In this document: piece after piece, positions 18,801-27,487 of the stretch
Position numbering within the stretch: the stretch's first letter is position 1
Layout of the letters: the number at the start of each line of letters is the position of its first letter
Assembly: GCF_000765475.1 (NCBI RefSeq)
Contig: NZ_JRHO01000009.1
Span: 434,001 to 498,000 of the forward strand
Reading direction: 5' to 3'
DNA: 64,000 nt
DNA from: Methanococcoides methylutens
GTDB taxonomy: Archaea > Halobacteriota > Methanosarcinia > Methanosarcinales > Methanosarcinaceae
The notes under the pieces: generated by a model
Databases searched by the model: none
Told to the model about the DNA's origin: nothing
Seen by the model: the letters and a program-made list of their open reading frames with translations, nothing else
Program-made: the position numbers and the translations under genes

Positions 18801-19524
18801 GTTGGGGGAAGAACCTGATAACAGAACTTATCTGGATATCTTCAGGAACATCTTACTTGACATGGAATGTCTGCTGGCATTGGATTCTCCTGAATTGGAC
18901 AAGGAAGCGGACCATAACGTCCTGATCTCTATGTATGAGAAGCTCTGCCGGATGGATCCTGCGGACCTTTCATATCGGACAAAGGTCGCAACACTTTATG
19001 ATGATAAAGGCCGGTTCCTGATGAATGCAGGGAGGACGGATGAAGCCCGGCAGAGTTACAATATGTCACTGGGCATAAGAGATGAGCTGATACAGGCCGG
19101 AGAATCTCCTCTATTGCATGAGTTCGGAATTGCTACCATAAAGAACAATCTTGGTACCTTGTTAGCACAGGACGGGTATTTTGGAGATGCAAAGACCATG
19201 TTCGAGGAATCTCTTGGAGGTTATATGGGTCTGTTCGACCGTATTCCTGATGATCCTGCATATGAGTCTGGTGCTGCACTTGCATTGAACAACCTTGCCA
19301 AGCTGCTTGCTGACATGGAGCGCCATGAGGATGCAAAAAGTATCTATGAATCCGCGCTGGAGATATATGCAGGGCTGCTCAAGTCAGAGCCTGATAAGGT
19401 AAGTTACAAGAAGCATGCATCCCGAACCCTTGACAACCTGGCTTCCCTGCTTGGGAAGATGGGTCGCGAGGAAGATTCTCTGCGTATGCATGAGAGTGCC
19501 AGGGAATTATTAGAGGACATCTGA
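15829..19524 (+). CDS. Giant tetratricopeptide-repeat (TPR) protein with three 1-kb modules
   Basis: 1231 aa from ATG 15829 (a GTG at 15796 is an alternative). No signal peptide or membrane segment, so it is probably cytoplasmic. The protein is built of TPR-like helix pairs. Recurrent motifs include AIDMYSEAS, ALAMNKAASLLTEQGNTLEA, FFEKAVASYDKLL, ANLANLLYEMGLM and SRADENMLDDTRSIYDTSIS. Three modules of 333, 336 and 336 residues begin at 16030, 17029 and 18037, followed by about 160 residues of classical TPRs. Such scaffolds bind partner proteins; no enzymatic domain is visible. It stands alone between larB (divergent) and the U32 peptidase. Confidence 0.88.
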   Translation: MSKRSNDMAVRNYNKGMSLLNNGKQEDALECLIKAESDARNSGSSGLLVNVLQAIGGIMESDGRIGKAIDMYSEASGLLEYITDHDPSFVEHKALAMNKAASLLTEQGNTLEAIPFFEKAVASYDKLLAKEPKNDVYCSSATSSLNDLATILAEEGNDERAKELFEKALKLSGKMVVLDPLNRENTTKALTIQANLANLLYEMGLMKDARLNLEHAFEGYSGIVDEAPSDSILHEQSLELLEKLVVALMATGEYDPAKDRMHELLDLLSKATTNDADFSGKVSDVFMMVLKLASSRADENMLDDTRSIYDTSISVILNLLEEEPENSAYLEIFSNILLEMEKLLVLDSPDTEKEADYDVLISMYEKLSLMDPEDLSHRTKIATLYDKKGSFLMNAGMMEKAIDMYSESSEMIGDMSDTDTSFGEDKALAMSKIASLLADKGSTLEAISFFEKAVASYDKLLAREPGNDAYYSGASSAMNDLATILVFEGQNKRAKEMFEKALELSEKMVELDQLDQEDATKNLTTLTIQANLANLLYDMGLMQDARVNLERAFDGYSGVMKDDPSNSTLYDQSVGLLEKLVDSLIVTGEYDSAKERIYELVELLPRGENNDSEFSGKVSDIFIKLTDLASSRADEKMFDDTRSIYETSISVILKLLKEEPENIVYLEIFRNLLLEMEQLLLLDSPDAKKEADYGALISMYEELSRMDPADLSQRIKIATLYDGKGTFLMDEGRINEAIDMYSKASETVEDMPDHDPSFEVHKALAMTKAASLLTEQGNTLEAIPLFEKAVASYDKLLSREPSNDAYRVGAVYALNDLATILAGEGHNERARGMFEKALELSGKMVVLDPLNRDRSPEALTALTIRTNLANLLYGMGLMQDARIYLEFAFDGYSMLMKEDPSNSMLYDQLLELLEKLVDSLMVTGEYDSSKERIYELVELFPRATMDDPSFSSKVSNLFIGLGELASRRADEHMLDDTRSIYETSIIVILKLLGEEPDNRTYLDIFRNILLDMECLLALDSPELDKEADHNVLISMYEKLCRMDPADLSYRTKVATLYDDKGRFLMNAGRTDEARQSYNMSLGIRDELIQAGESPLLHEFGIATIKNNLGTLLAQDGYFGDAKTMFEESLGGYMGLFDRIPDDPAYESGAALALNNLAKLLADMERHEDAKSIYESALEIYAGLLKSEPDKVSYKKHASRTLDNLASLLGKMGREEDSLRMHESARELLEDI
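16030..19044 (+). repeat. Three tandem ~1-kb coding modules inside the TPR gene
   Basis: GCCATTGACATG recurs at 16030, 17029 and 18037, and the equivalent position of the last boundary is 19045, giving units of 999, 1008 and 1008 bp. Long stretches are nearly identical at the DNA level, for example around the FEKAVASYDKLL and TIQANLANLLY segments. In-frame unit lengths show duplication with the frame kept. Confidence 0.85.
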
Positions 19525-19597
19525 TAAGAGGGGTGTCTTAATTAGCTGAAAGGTCCATTCGATCTATGGGTGGATCCCTTCCACAAGATGTGATCTG

Positions 19598-22096
19598 ATG
19601 ATATTAAAAAATGATAAAAAGGTCTGTGATGTTCCTCCTGAGGTTCTAGTTCCGGCAGGAGATCTCGACGCGTTGATCGGTGCAATTAAAGGTGGTGCAG
19701 ATGCGGTTTATTTCGGTGTGACAGACCTTAATGCAAGAAAAGGTGCGAAGAACTTCTCCATGGAGGACCTTGAAGATACTATTGATATGCTGCATTCCCA
19801 TGGTGTAAAAGCATTTCTGGCATTGAACATACCTATCAAGCAGAAGGAGCTTCAGCATGCTCTGGATGTTGTGGACAAAGCCTATTCTTTTGGTATTGAT
19901 GCTATTATCCTGCAGGACCTTGGTCTTCTCCGGATACTTCATGAGACCTATCCTGACCTGGCACTGCACGCAAGTACGCAAATGACAGTCCACAGCATGA
20001 AAGGTGTCGACTTTATTGCAAACGAAGGTGCTGTGCGTGTCATCGTTTCAAGGGAGCTGACGGTAAAGGAGATCACTGACATTGTAGAGCATTCTGACAC
20101 CGAGATCGAGATATTCGTGCATGGTGCACTTTGCTACTCTTATTCAGGCAAATGTCTTTTCAGCAGTTTCATGAGCGACAGGAGCGCTAACCGTGGAGCC
20201 TGTGCACAACCTTGCAGAAGGCCATACAATTTTGTTGTGAACGGTCGTAATGTCAAGGTTAAAGGCATGGGCAGATTCCCTATAAGTTGTGCTGAACTCT
20301 GCACTCTTTCAGAACTTGACGAGATCGTTGGAACTGGTCTTCGAAGCCTTAAGATCGAAGGCAGGATGAAGAAGCCGGAATATGTCACAGAAAGTGCAAG
20401 TGTTTACAAACGGGTAGTAGAAGAGATCTGCAATGGCGAAAATCCTGAAGAGGCTGAGATCGTTGCTCTTGAAAAGGATCTTGCACAACTGTTCTACCGT
20501 GGATTCACAAAGGGATTTGTTCTTGGTGAGAGGGATGTTGTCCATTCCAAATACAGTTCAAGTTATGGTGTTTACCTTGGGAAGATCAAAGATATAGAGA
20601 CTTTCAAATATACTACCAGTTTAACTCTGACCCTGAAAGAAGATGTCCGTGTGAAGGATGGTGTGGGGATACACACAAAGTCAGGTGTGTTGGGTTCTGC
20701 GATCAACAAGCTTCTGGATGTTAACGAGAATGAGATCGAGACCGCGAAAAAAGGTGAAAAGGTCATCATTGAGATAAGTTCAAAGACCGGCAAGGCTGTT
20801 GCCAGGGGCAATGAGGTATATCTTACAACTGATCAGGTGCTTCTGGAAACCCTTCGGCGAACAAAGGCAAAGGGACTTCCTGTAAGCCTCGAAGTGACTG
20901 CTGAGGTTGGTGAAAGGCTAAAGGTCAGAATGACCTCGGGTGAAATAAGCGTTGAGGTAATTGATGATTTTGAGGTACAAGAGGCACAAAAAGCCCCGAC
21001 TTCCAAAGAGCAGATCGTTTCAGCAATGGAGAAATTAGGGGATACTTCCTTTTCGGCATCTTCGGTGGATATGAAGATCAACGGGAATATTTTCATTCCA
21101 ATTGGAGTGCTCTCCGGGGCAAGGCGGGTTGCTGCGGAAAAGTTGCTTGAAAAGATCCTTGCACAATACAGGAAGGGAGAAAAACATCCGCAATTATTAG
21201 ATATCTCACACTTCTGCACAGAAGGTCAGTGTGGGAATACTGTTTCCAGAAAGAAAAAGCAAACTCCACTTCTGAGTGTGGAAGTGAAGAATGCAGGGAC
21301 TCTGTTTGAGGCTGTGGATATGGGTGCGGATGTGGTCTACCTACCTATCAGGAAGTTCCACGATCTGGTGTCGGAAGAGTATGCCGGGAAACTGGGTGAT
21401 GCCAGAGATAAAACCGAGATCGTTCTCATGGCACCACGTATTAGCCACGAAGCTGAGCTCACGGAGCTATTGCCTCTGATGGAAAAAGCAAAAGATGACG
21501 GTTTCCGCATTGCCTGCTACACTCTGGGTCAGGTTGAACTTGCAAAAGAGCTTGGAGTGCCTTTCGTGGTGCAAAAGGAGTTCAACACTTTCAATTCTTA
21601 CACAGCAGATGAGTTCTACAGGGCCGGTGCATATCGTGTCACACTGTCTACCGAGCTGAACCTTGATGAGATAAGTGATGCGTGTGATGACATTTCCTGC
21701 CGTGGTAAGGAACATCAGCTGGAAATAGTTGTGCATGGAAGGGAACTGATGCTTATCACAGAGCATGACCTCCTGAAGCCTCTGCTTGACCAGGGAAGTG
21801 CTACGGAAAGCAGTGAAGTTCTGCTGGTTGATTCAAAGAGTGTGGAATATCCGGTAAAGCGTGTGGATGAGAGGACACTTATCTATGATTGTAAAGTGCT
21901 GGACATGCTCGATAAAATTGATGAACTGAAGACTTGTGGTGCAGATATTATGCGTCTGGACCTGTCCCTTTATGGCAAGAGGGATGTAAAGGAGATCACT
22001 TCTGCATATCGAAGAGTGCTTGACGGTAAGCCTGCAGAACTTCGACCCCGGAGAGGGGTGGAGTTTTCCAGAGGTCACTATTACAAGGGTATATAA
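19598..22096 (+). CDS. U32 family peptidase-like protein (long form, DUF3656-containing)
   Basis: 832 aa. The N-terminal TIM-barrel U32 domain shows [56 protein letters not shown] and [12 protein letters not shown]; the cysteines of that block are those proposed to bind an iron-sulfur cluster in U32 proteins. The middle (about 290-430) is a DUF3656-like domain and the C-terminal third repeats a barrel-like domain. Bacterial homologues (RlhA, TrhP, UbiU/V) act in RNA or quinone hydroxylation rather than proteolysis; an rRNA/tRNA modification role is therefore plausible. It ends 4 bp before maf. Confidence 0.87.
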   Translation: MILKNDKKVCDVPPEVLVPAGDLDALIGAIKGGADAVYFGVTDLNARKGAKNFSMEDLEDTIDMLHSHGVKAFLALNIPIKQKELQHALDVVDKAYSFGIDAIILQDLGLLRILHETYPDLALHASTQMTVHSMKGVDFIANEGAVRVIVSRELTVKEITDIVEHSDTEIEIFVHGALCYSYSGKCLFSSFMSDRSANRGACAQPCRRPYNFVVNGRNVKVKGMGRFPISCAELCTLSELDEIVGTGLRSLKIEGRMKKPEYVTESASVYKRVVEEICNGENPEEAEIVALEKDLAQLFYRGFTKGFVLGERDVVHSKYSSSYGVYLGKIKDIETFKYTTSLTLTLKEDVRVKDGVGIHTKSGVLGSAINKLLDVNENEIETAKKGEKVIIEISSKTGKAVARGNEVYLTTDQVLLETLRRTKAKGLPVSLEVTAEVGERLKVRMTSGEISVEVIDDFEVQEAQKAPTSKEQIVSAMEKLGDTSFSASSVDMKINGNIFIPIGVLSGARRVAAEKLLEKILAQYRKGEKHPQLLDISHFCTEGQCGNTVSRKKKQTPLLSVEVKNAGTLFEAVDMGADVVYLPIRKFHDLVSEEYAGKLGDARDKTEIVLMAPRISHEAELTELLPLMEKAKDDGFRIACYTLGQVELAKELGVPFVVQKEFNTFNSYTADEFYRAGAYRVTLSTELNLDEISDACDDISCRGKEHQLEIVVHGRELMLITEHDLLKPLLDQGSATESSEVLLVDSKSVEYPVKRVDERTLIYDCKVLDMLDKIDELKTCGADIMRLDLSLYGKRDVKEITSAYRRVLDGKPAELRPRRGVEFSRGHYYKGI

Positions 22097-22100
22097 TATC

Positions 22101-22688
22101 ATGCGCAGGATCGTTCTTGCATCAGCATCTCCTCGGAGGAAGGAGTTGCTGGTTCAGATCATCGGAAATACCTTCGAGGTTTGTGTGAGCTCATACGATG
22201 AAGCTCCACAGCCAGGTATGGATGCGACCGAACTGGTTGTCCAGCATTCCCTTTCCAAGGCAAGGGACGTTGCCGTAAAGTTCGATTCAGGTATCATTAT
22301 ATCTGCTGATACCGTTGTACTTTGTGAAGGTAAGGTCCTTGGGAAGCCACATTCTCCTGGGGATGCAAAGGAAATGCTTTCTGCTATCAGCGGGAAGGTC
22401 GTACAGGCGATCACAGGCATGACTGTTCTGGATGTCGATTCGGGATGTGAGGTTAGTGTATCCGAGATAACCGATGTGAAAATGAAAAAGATGTCGTCGG
22501 TTGAGATCTCATCTTATGTAAGGTCCGGGGAACCTCTCGATAAGGCCGGAGCTTTTGCGATACAGGGAAAAGGTGCCATACTCGTGGAAAGCATCAATGG
22601 TGATTTCTTTAATGTTGTAGGGCTGCCGTTGTTCAAGTTGGCTCTGATCCTTGAGGGCATGGGTGTTCCTGTCTTTGACATCGGATGA
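22101..22688 (+). CDS. maf: Maf-type nucleoside triphosphate pyrophosphatase
   Basis: 195 aa, normal length. Signature [12 protein letters not shown] at the N-terminus, SADTVV with the catalytic Asp (about residue 69), [18 protein letters not shown] and the C-terminal [11 protein letters not shown] are all present. Maf proteins hydrolyse non-canonical or modified NTPs (dTTP/UTP, m7GTP) to monophosphates, a house-cleaning role. It begins 4 bp after the U32 gene and is in the same operon. Confidence 0.92.
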   Translation: MRRIVLASASPRRKELLVQIIGNTFEVCVSSYDEAPQPGMDATELVVQHSLSKARDVAVKFDSGIIISADTVVLCEGKVLGKPHSPGDAKEMLSAISGKVVQAITGMTVLDVDSGCEVSVSEITDVKMKKMSSVEISSYVRSGEPLDKAGAFAIQGKGAILVESINGDFFNVVGLPLFKLALILEGMGVPVFDIG

Positions 22689-22760
22689 CCTGCCTGACCA
22701 AAATCCACATAAATGATGCTTTCCAATTTCTTTTTACAGTTATTCAGGAGTGGATATATT

Positions 22761-23045
22761 ATGGCAGTAGCAAAATGGAATGGGGTCGTACTTGCAGAAA
22801 GCGATGCGGTCAAAGAAATTGAAGGGAACCTTTACTTCCCGCCGGACTCAGTGAACATGGAATACCTGAAGGAAACAGATACTCATTCAACATGTCCCTG
22901 GAAGGGTCTGGCAACCTATTTTGACATAGCCGTGAACGGAGAAATAAATACTGATGCAGCCTGGCATTATCCTGACCCTAAACCGGCTGCAAAAGAGATC
23001 GCAGGGTATATTGCATTCTGGAAGGGTGTGGAGGTAACTCCTTAA
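22761..23045 (+). CDS. DUF427 protein
   Basis: 94 aa from ATG 22761 with CAGGAGTGGA upstream. The whole protein is one DUF427 domain: MAVAKWNGVVLAESD, YFPPDSVNMEYL, STCPWKGLATYFD, DAAWHYPDPKPAA and IAGYIAFWKGVEV. The fold is a small beta-barrel with a conserved tryptophan/cysteine cluster; biochemical function is unknown. It converges on, and overlaps by 4 bp, the stop of the rubredoxin-TPP gene on the other strand. Confidence 0.88.
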   Translation: MAVAKWNGVVLAESDAVKEIEGNLYFPPDSVNMEYLKETDTHSTCPWKGLATYFDIAVNGEINTDAAWHYPDPKPAAKEIAGYIAFWKGVEVTP

Positions 23046-24820
23046 TCCACCCTCTTTGTACTTGCAGCCGTCGTGTTGGGGTCAACGATCACATCAATAA
23101 GTGCTGCTTTTTCTGATCTGAATGCTTTTTCTATTGCTTCGTCCAGTTGTGTGGGGTCTTCTATTCTGTAACCTTCTCCGCCGGCAGATCTTGCAAATCC
23201 TGCAAAGTCAGGGTTTGGGAAACTTACTCCGTATTCCGGATAGTTATCCCTTAATTGCTCTTTCTTGATGTTCTTGAGCTTGCCGTCGTTAAAGACAATG
23301 ACGTTGATCCCAAGGCTTTCCCTTACAGCTGTGGTAAAATCACCCATGAGCATCCCGAAGCCACCGTCTCCTGTTACACAGATGACCTGTTTGTCAGGAT
23401 AGTCAAGCTTTGCTGAAAGGGATGCAGGAAGCGCAAAGCCCATGCTGGCGATGTTTGCTGATATGAATGTCCTCTGCCCTTCACAGACGAACTTCTTGTA
23501 GAACCAGTATGTATGATCCCCTACATCGATGCATATGATAGCATCTTTGTCTGCATGGCGTTTTATGGCCTGTACAACGTAACCGGGATTTATCGGTATG
23601 GAAAGGTCATTTGCATCTTTTTCCAATTCTTCCCTGTGTGTCTTCTTCATCCGGTCGATGTTCTCGAGGAATTCTTTGTTCTCTTCCTTTTCATCAAGTA
23701 AGGGAACCAGTTCCTTAAGCACAAGGTCTGCATCGCCGATGATGCCTGCGTCCACATCAAATGTCTTTCCTATCTTTGTAGGGTCGATATCTGTCTGGAC
23801 TATCTTTACACCGGCAGGTACGAGATTGGCCTGTCTGAAACCGGAACCGATTATGACTATCAGGTCCGATGTCTTGATCGCCTGTGCAGCATGCTTTGAA
23901 CCGATGGAACCCAGGACACCTACGCTGAAGCGTTCGGTCTCATGGATAACTCCCTTGGCCCTTGATGTGGTTGCAATCGGAGCTTTGAGCTTTCGTGACA
24001 TCTCCAGCAGGAGTTCTCTGCTGTGCCGGGAACCCCAGCCTGCAAAGACGGTCACATTTTCGGAGTCGTTGATAAGTTTCGCTGCTCTTTGTACATCCTC
24101 TTCTTTTGGAGATGTTTTGTTCAGGAAAACTCTCTTATCAGGTGAATAGATCTGGCCGGCTAGTTTCTCGGCAAGAATATCTGTGGGGGTACTAAGAACT
24201 GAGACTCCTGGTTTCCGGTATGCATATTTAACTGCCATGGTGAGCAGCTTTAATGCCTGATTTTCCCTGGCAATGGTCTCGGAATATTCGGTGAATGGCT
24301 TGAACAGTTCGAGCTGGTCGATCTCCTGGAATGCCTCGCTTCCAAGATAAACCTCTGGCACCTGACCTGCAAAAGCAAGTACGCAACTCCTGTCGGTTGC
24401 AGCATCCATAAGTCCTGTTATCAGGTTGGTACAACCGGGACCTGCAATGGAAATGCATACGCCAAGTTCGGATGTCATCTTTCCATGTGCTGATGCCATG
24501 AATGCAGCCGTTTCCTCATGGCGTGTGAGGATGAAACTTATCTTTTCACTCCTTCGGATGGCATCGATAAGCGGAAGATTTGAATCTCCTGGTATGCCGT
24601 AAACATATCTTACGCCAAAAGCTTCCAGCTGCTCGACTATCTTGTCAGCAACAGTTGTCTTTATGTCATCTCCTGCCTTTGCACCACCTTCCTTTACAAA
24701 TGCGGATTTCGGTGCTCCGCAGACCGGGCAGGTGTAAGTATCGGGCAGGGAATCAAAATCCTGCCCTTCCGTCTCTTCATCATATGTCCAGTTGCAGACT
24801 GAACATCTGTATTTACCCAT
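23042..24820 (-). CDS. Thiamine-pyrophosphate enzyme with N-terminal rubredoxin domain
   Basis: 592 aa. Residues 1-50 are a complete rubredoxin: CSVCNWTYDEETEG and CPVCGAPKS supply the four iron cysteines. The remainder is a POX/acetolactate-synthase-type enzyme: PYR domain with YGIPGDSNLPL and the catalytic Glu in RHEETAAFMA, central domain, and PP domain with GDGGFGMLMGDFTTAVRESLGINVIVFNDGKL (metal/TPP site GDG...N). Likely reaction: decarboxylation of pyruvate or another 2-keto acid with electrons passed to or from the attached rubredoxin. The next gene upstream, a CDGSH/ferredoxin protein, suggests a redox pathway. Confidence 0.88.
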   Translation of the reverse strand: MGKYRCSVCNWTYDEETEGQDFDSLPDTYTCPVCGAPKSAFVKEGGAKAGDDIKTTVADKIVEQLEAFGVRYVYGIPGDSNLPLIDAIRRSEKISFILTRHEETAAFMASAHGKMTSELGVCISIAGPGCTNLITGLMDAATDRSCVLAFAGQVPEVYLGSEAFQEIDQLELFKPFTEYSETIARENQALKLLTMAVKYAYRKPGVSVLSTPTDILAEKLAGQIYSPDKRVFLNKTSPKEEDVQRAAKLINDSENVTVFAGWGSRHSRELLLEMSRKLKAPIATTSRAKGVIHETERFSVGVLGSIGSKHAAQAIKTSDLIVIIGSGFRQANLVPAGVKIVQTDIDPTKIGKTFDVDAGIIGDADLVLKELVPLLDEKEENKEFLENIDRMKKTHREELEKDANDLSIPINPGYVVQAIKRHADKDAIICIDVGDHTYWFYKKFVCEGQRTFISANIASMGFALPASLSAKLDYPDKQVICVTGDGGFGMLMGDFTTAVRESLGINVIVFNDGKLKNIKKEQLRDNYPEYGVSFPNPDFAGFARSAGGEGYRIEDPTQLDEAIEKAFRSEKAALIDVIVDPNTTAASTKRVD

Positions 24821-24843
24821 ATCATTCCTCGCAATCGTTCGGA

Positions 24844-25479
24844 TCAGTTCTTCTCATCCTTGAACTCGACATGCCAGTGTTCACCACTACAGAATGGCTT
24901 GTTCTTTGAAGCACCACATCTGCAAAGTGTGTAGTGTTCCTTGGATTCGGGAGTATTTCCATCAGGATCATCAAGCTCTATCCCGCCGACTACGTCATGT
25001 GGTCCGTCTTTTGTAACAGTAATGCCGGGTTCCCTGTCAAGTTCCTTGTGCAGAACACCGTCCTTTGTGTAGCTCAGGGCACCTGATGGGCACATCTCGA
25101 TAACCCTTATTACGTCTTCAACGCTGGCTCCATCAGGATCTATCCACGGCTCCTGCTTCATCCTGAATACAGATGGGAGGTTGTCGGTACAATGTCCTCT
25201 GTGGGAACAGACCCCTCTGTTGTCATGGATGGTGATATCCTTTCCAACATAATCATCCACTCTGTCAGGTTGCCTGTCTTCGGATTTCTCGCCTGTGAAG
25301 CCCACTTTCATATGTGTACCGTCACAGAACGGCTTGTTTGATGACTGGCCACAGCGACAAAGTGCCATCATAGGTTGTGGCTCAAAGGTTTCTCCTTTTG
25401 AGTTCTTCAGGTTCTTGAGGTCCTTTACAAGGTATGGCCCGTTCTCTGATGGCTGAATGCTTGGGTTGTTGTCTGTCAT
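24844..25479 (-). CDS. CDGSH - ferredoxin-like - CDGSH iron-sulfur protein
   Basis: 211 aa with three iron-sulfur modules in order. First CDGSH at about residues 41-56 (CRCGQSSNKPFCDGTH), then a divergent Fer4_19 domain at about 80-140 (GVCSHRGHC, then CPSGALSY), then a second CDGSH at about 187-201 (CRCGASKNKPFCSGEH). Each CDGSH should hold a 2Fe-2S cluster through three Cys and one His. Proteins of this kind are thought to transfer electrons. It is 23 bp upstream of the rubredoxin-TPP gene on the same strand, so it may serve that enzyme. Confidence 0.9.
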   Translation of the reverse strand: MTDNNPSIQPSENGPYLVKDLKNLKNSKGETFEPQPMMALCRCGQSSNKPFCDGTHMKVGFTGEKSEDRQPDRVDDYVGKDITIHDNRGVCSHRGHCTDNLPSVFRMKQEPWIDPDGASVEDVIRVIEMCPSGALSYTKDGVLHKELDREPGITVTKDGPHDVVGGIELDDPDGNTPESKEHYTLCRCGASKNKPFCSGEHWHVEFKDEKN

Positions 25480-25513
25480 TTCTTAGTCCCCCCCCCCTTC
25501 AATATCAAAAAAT

Positions 25514-26314
25514 TCACTCTTTGTCCAGATGGACATCCATTTGTGGGAATGGGATCTCAATGCCTGCTTCCTTGTATGCTTTCAGGATGCCGTTGGTAAG
25601 GTCGCCTTTGACTCCCCAGTAATCCGATGTATTTGCCCATGCACGAAGCTGAAGATTTACGGATGAATCTGCAAGTTCGGTTGTGACGACGGCAGGTGCA
25701 GGGTCTGCAAGAACCATTGAGTTTCCTTTCATAAGGTCCATAGCAACCTGGATGGCCTGGTCAAGTTTTGTGTCGTAACTGATACCAACGTTAACATCAA
25801 CTCTTCTGGTAGGCATTCTGGTCGCATTCTCAATTGCACTTCCCCAGATTACCTTGTTAGGGATAGTGATGATTTTGTTGTCAGGTGTAAGCAATTCTGT
25901 TGCCATGAAACCGACTGCATTGACACTTCCGGAGTAACCCGTTACTGATACATATTCTCCTTTGTCGAATGGTCTTAGTGTGGCAAGCCATACGCCTGCT
26001 GCAATGTTTGTCAGTGTGTCCTGCAGTCCAAAACCAAGGACTAAACCTATGACTGCTGAAAGGCCAACAACCACTGAACTGATGTCAGGACCTAGGGTTG
26101 ACACCGTTGCAAGGATAACTGCAACGTACATTAATGCCAGGACAAATCTGGACAGGAATTCTGCGACAAGTTCGGGAAGTTCTGTTTTTTTCAGTCCGTT
26201 CTTGAACATTCCTGTTAATATCTTTGCTAAAACGATACCTGCAACAAGTACTATCAAGGCTGCCAGTAGATCAAAAAATGTCAGATCAGTATATGGTATA
26301 TTTTGAGATAACAT
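25514..26314 (-). CDS. MscS-family small-conductance mechanosensitive channel
   Basis: 266 aa from ATG 26314, chosen because AGGGAG lies 8 nt upstream and MLSQNIPYTDL fits the family. Three transmembrane segments (about 12-35, 55-80, 83-115); the pore helix is VVVGLSAVIGLVLGFGLQDTLTNIAAGVWL. The beta domain follows: PFDKGEYVSVTGYSGSVNAVGF and TPDNKIITIPNKVIWGSAIENAT, then the C-terminal alpha/beta domain. Typical MscS length. It releases solutes on hypo-osmotic shock. Confidence 0.92.
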   Translation of the reverse strand: MLSQNIPYTDLTFFDLLAALIVLVAGIVLAKILTGMFKNGLKKTELPELVAEFLSRFVLALMYVAVILATVSTLGPDISSVVVGLSAVIGLVLGFGLQDTLTNIAAGVWLATLRPFDKGEYVSVTGYSGSVNAVGFMATELLTPDNKIITIPNKVIWGSAIENATRMPTRRVDVNVGISYDTKLDQAIQVAMDLMKGNSMVLADPAPAVVTTELADSSVNLQLRAWANTSDYWGVKGDLTNGILKAYKEAGIEIPFPQMDVHLDKE

Positions 26315-26960
26315 ACGTTCAACTCCCTTAATTTTAAAACAATATCCATTATTATTTGGTTTTGGTACGTATATAACACTATTGTAAAAATCTCTGACCG
26401 AAATAAATTCGGAGGTCTGCATTTCATTAAGGCATTGTCTGATGAGTTCAACAGCTTTGTTTATGGTTACTTTTTATGTGCATTATCATACTCAAATTCG
26501 GAGTGTCCTTGCTATTAAACTCTTTATTTTTGTTTGGATTCAATAGCTATGTTCTCTTTATTAAGTTTATATACTATGGTAAATAATCATTAACAAATAC
26601 GTTTTTATATTATCACTCCTTTTAGGGGCTGACTCCAAACGAGGGGGGCGTATCCAATGATACTCCTCCTCCAACTCTTTTATGCATGTTCTTTGTTTTT
26701 CCATTCACTTCTAAAACGCCGATTGTTGCTCTTTTTTGAGATCTATATTTCTATCCTTTTTCATATATTTTTATTCATGCCGGTTTCCAACGCGCGCATT
26801 TATCGACGAACACTTATCATTATTGGAATACATGTCGATATGCTCGAAAACCTTATATATTGCTTCGAATATTAGAAAATCTAACTATTAGTTAATCGAA
26901 CAGTTTTGTTATCTAATCGTTGAAGTTTCAAAATTGAGTACTGGATTCAGGAGATAGAAT
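26315..26960. other. Intergenic region between divergent mscS and marR units
   Basis: About 645 bp. The left part should contain the mscS promoter and the right end the marR promoter and palindrome (separate entry). A G-rich GAGGGGGGCG followed by CTCCTCCTCC (26641-26673) can pair with itself, and this is the only other structure I see. A possible 72-codon frame at 26657 shows no ribosome site or protein-like features. Confidence 0.45.
26851..26894 (+). promoter_or_regulatory. marR promoter with overlapping perfect palindrome
   Basis: TATA box CTTATATAT at 26852-26860, preceded by an A-rich element CGAAAA. About 25-30 bp downstream, where transcription should start, is the 13-bp palindrome TAACTATTAGTTA (26882-26894). 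MarR proteins bind short palindromes near their own start sites, so autorepression is the likely mechanism. Confidence 0.55.
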
Positions 26961-27452
26961 TTGGATAAAATTGAGCAACTCGTCAAATTACATGTGGAAA
27001 TGGAACATCTCAAAAGAAAATTGGAGGGAAACATGACTGAATGTTTCCTGAAAGATGAAGGTTGTACCAGTGCACATAAGACAATGAATAAAGCCCTTCT
27101 TCTCATATAGGACGAGGGAGAGATCATGCCTTCGACACTTGCGAGATTCCTAGAACTCAAAAAGAGTAGTGTTACAAGCCTTATCGATAGTCTTGAAAAT
27201 GAAGGTTTTGTCTGTCGGAAAGACGATCCTTCCGATCGCAGGAAAGTGTTGATCTCTATTACTGAAAAAGGTGTGGAGCATACTAAGAAGATCATCAATA
27301 AAATGTTCTCAGTAGCTAAAAAATGTATGAGCGATCTGGATGATGAAACGCTTGAAAAGGCTATTGAGGCACAGCGAATCCTACTCAACTTACAGCGCCA
27401 TATGTATGCCCGATCGATTGAACTGCTCGATAAAAAATGTACTTCTGAATAA
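26961..27452 (+). CDS. MarR-family transcriptional regulator with in-frame UAG
   Basis: 163 codons, from TTG 26961 (AGGAG 7 nt upstream) to TAA 27450. Codon 50 (27108-27110) is TAG, within the second helix of the winged-helix domain: TMNKALLLI, TAG, DEGEIMPSTLARFLEL. The remainder is textbook MarR: KSSVTSLIDSLENEGFV (recognition helix) and DPSDRRKVLISITEKG (wing), then the dimerisation helices. The sequence before TAG is in frame and MarR-like, so a start inside at ATG 27126 would remove half of the DNA-binding domain. UAG is probably read (pyrrolysine), or a CAG codon has mutated. It lies upstream of the HAE3 exporter, which it probably represses. Confidence 0.83.
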
Positions 27453-27487
27453 TACATTTAATAATAATAGATGAGGAGGCGACCAGC

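Noticed and set aside
26657-26875. 72-codon reading frame
   Set aside because: No ribosome site, odd Phe/Ile/Arg composition, and it covers the marR promoter and TATA box.
27126-27452. Shorter MarR gene starting at ATG 27126
   Set aside because: It would lack the first helices of the winged-helix domain, and the upstream sequence is MarR-like with a good TTG start at 26961.
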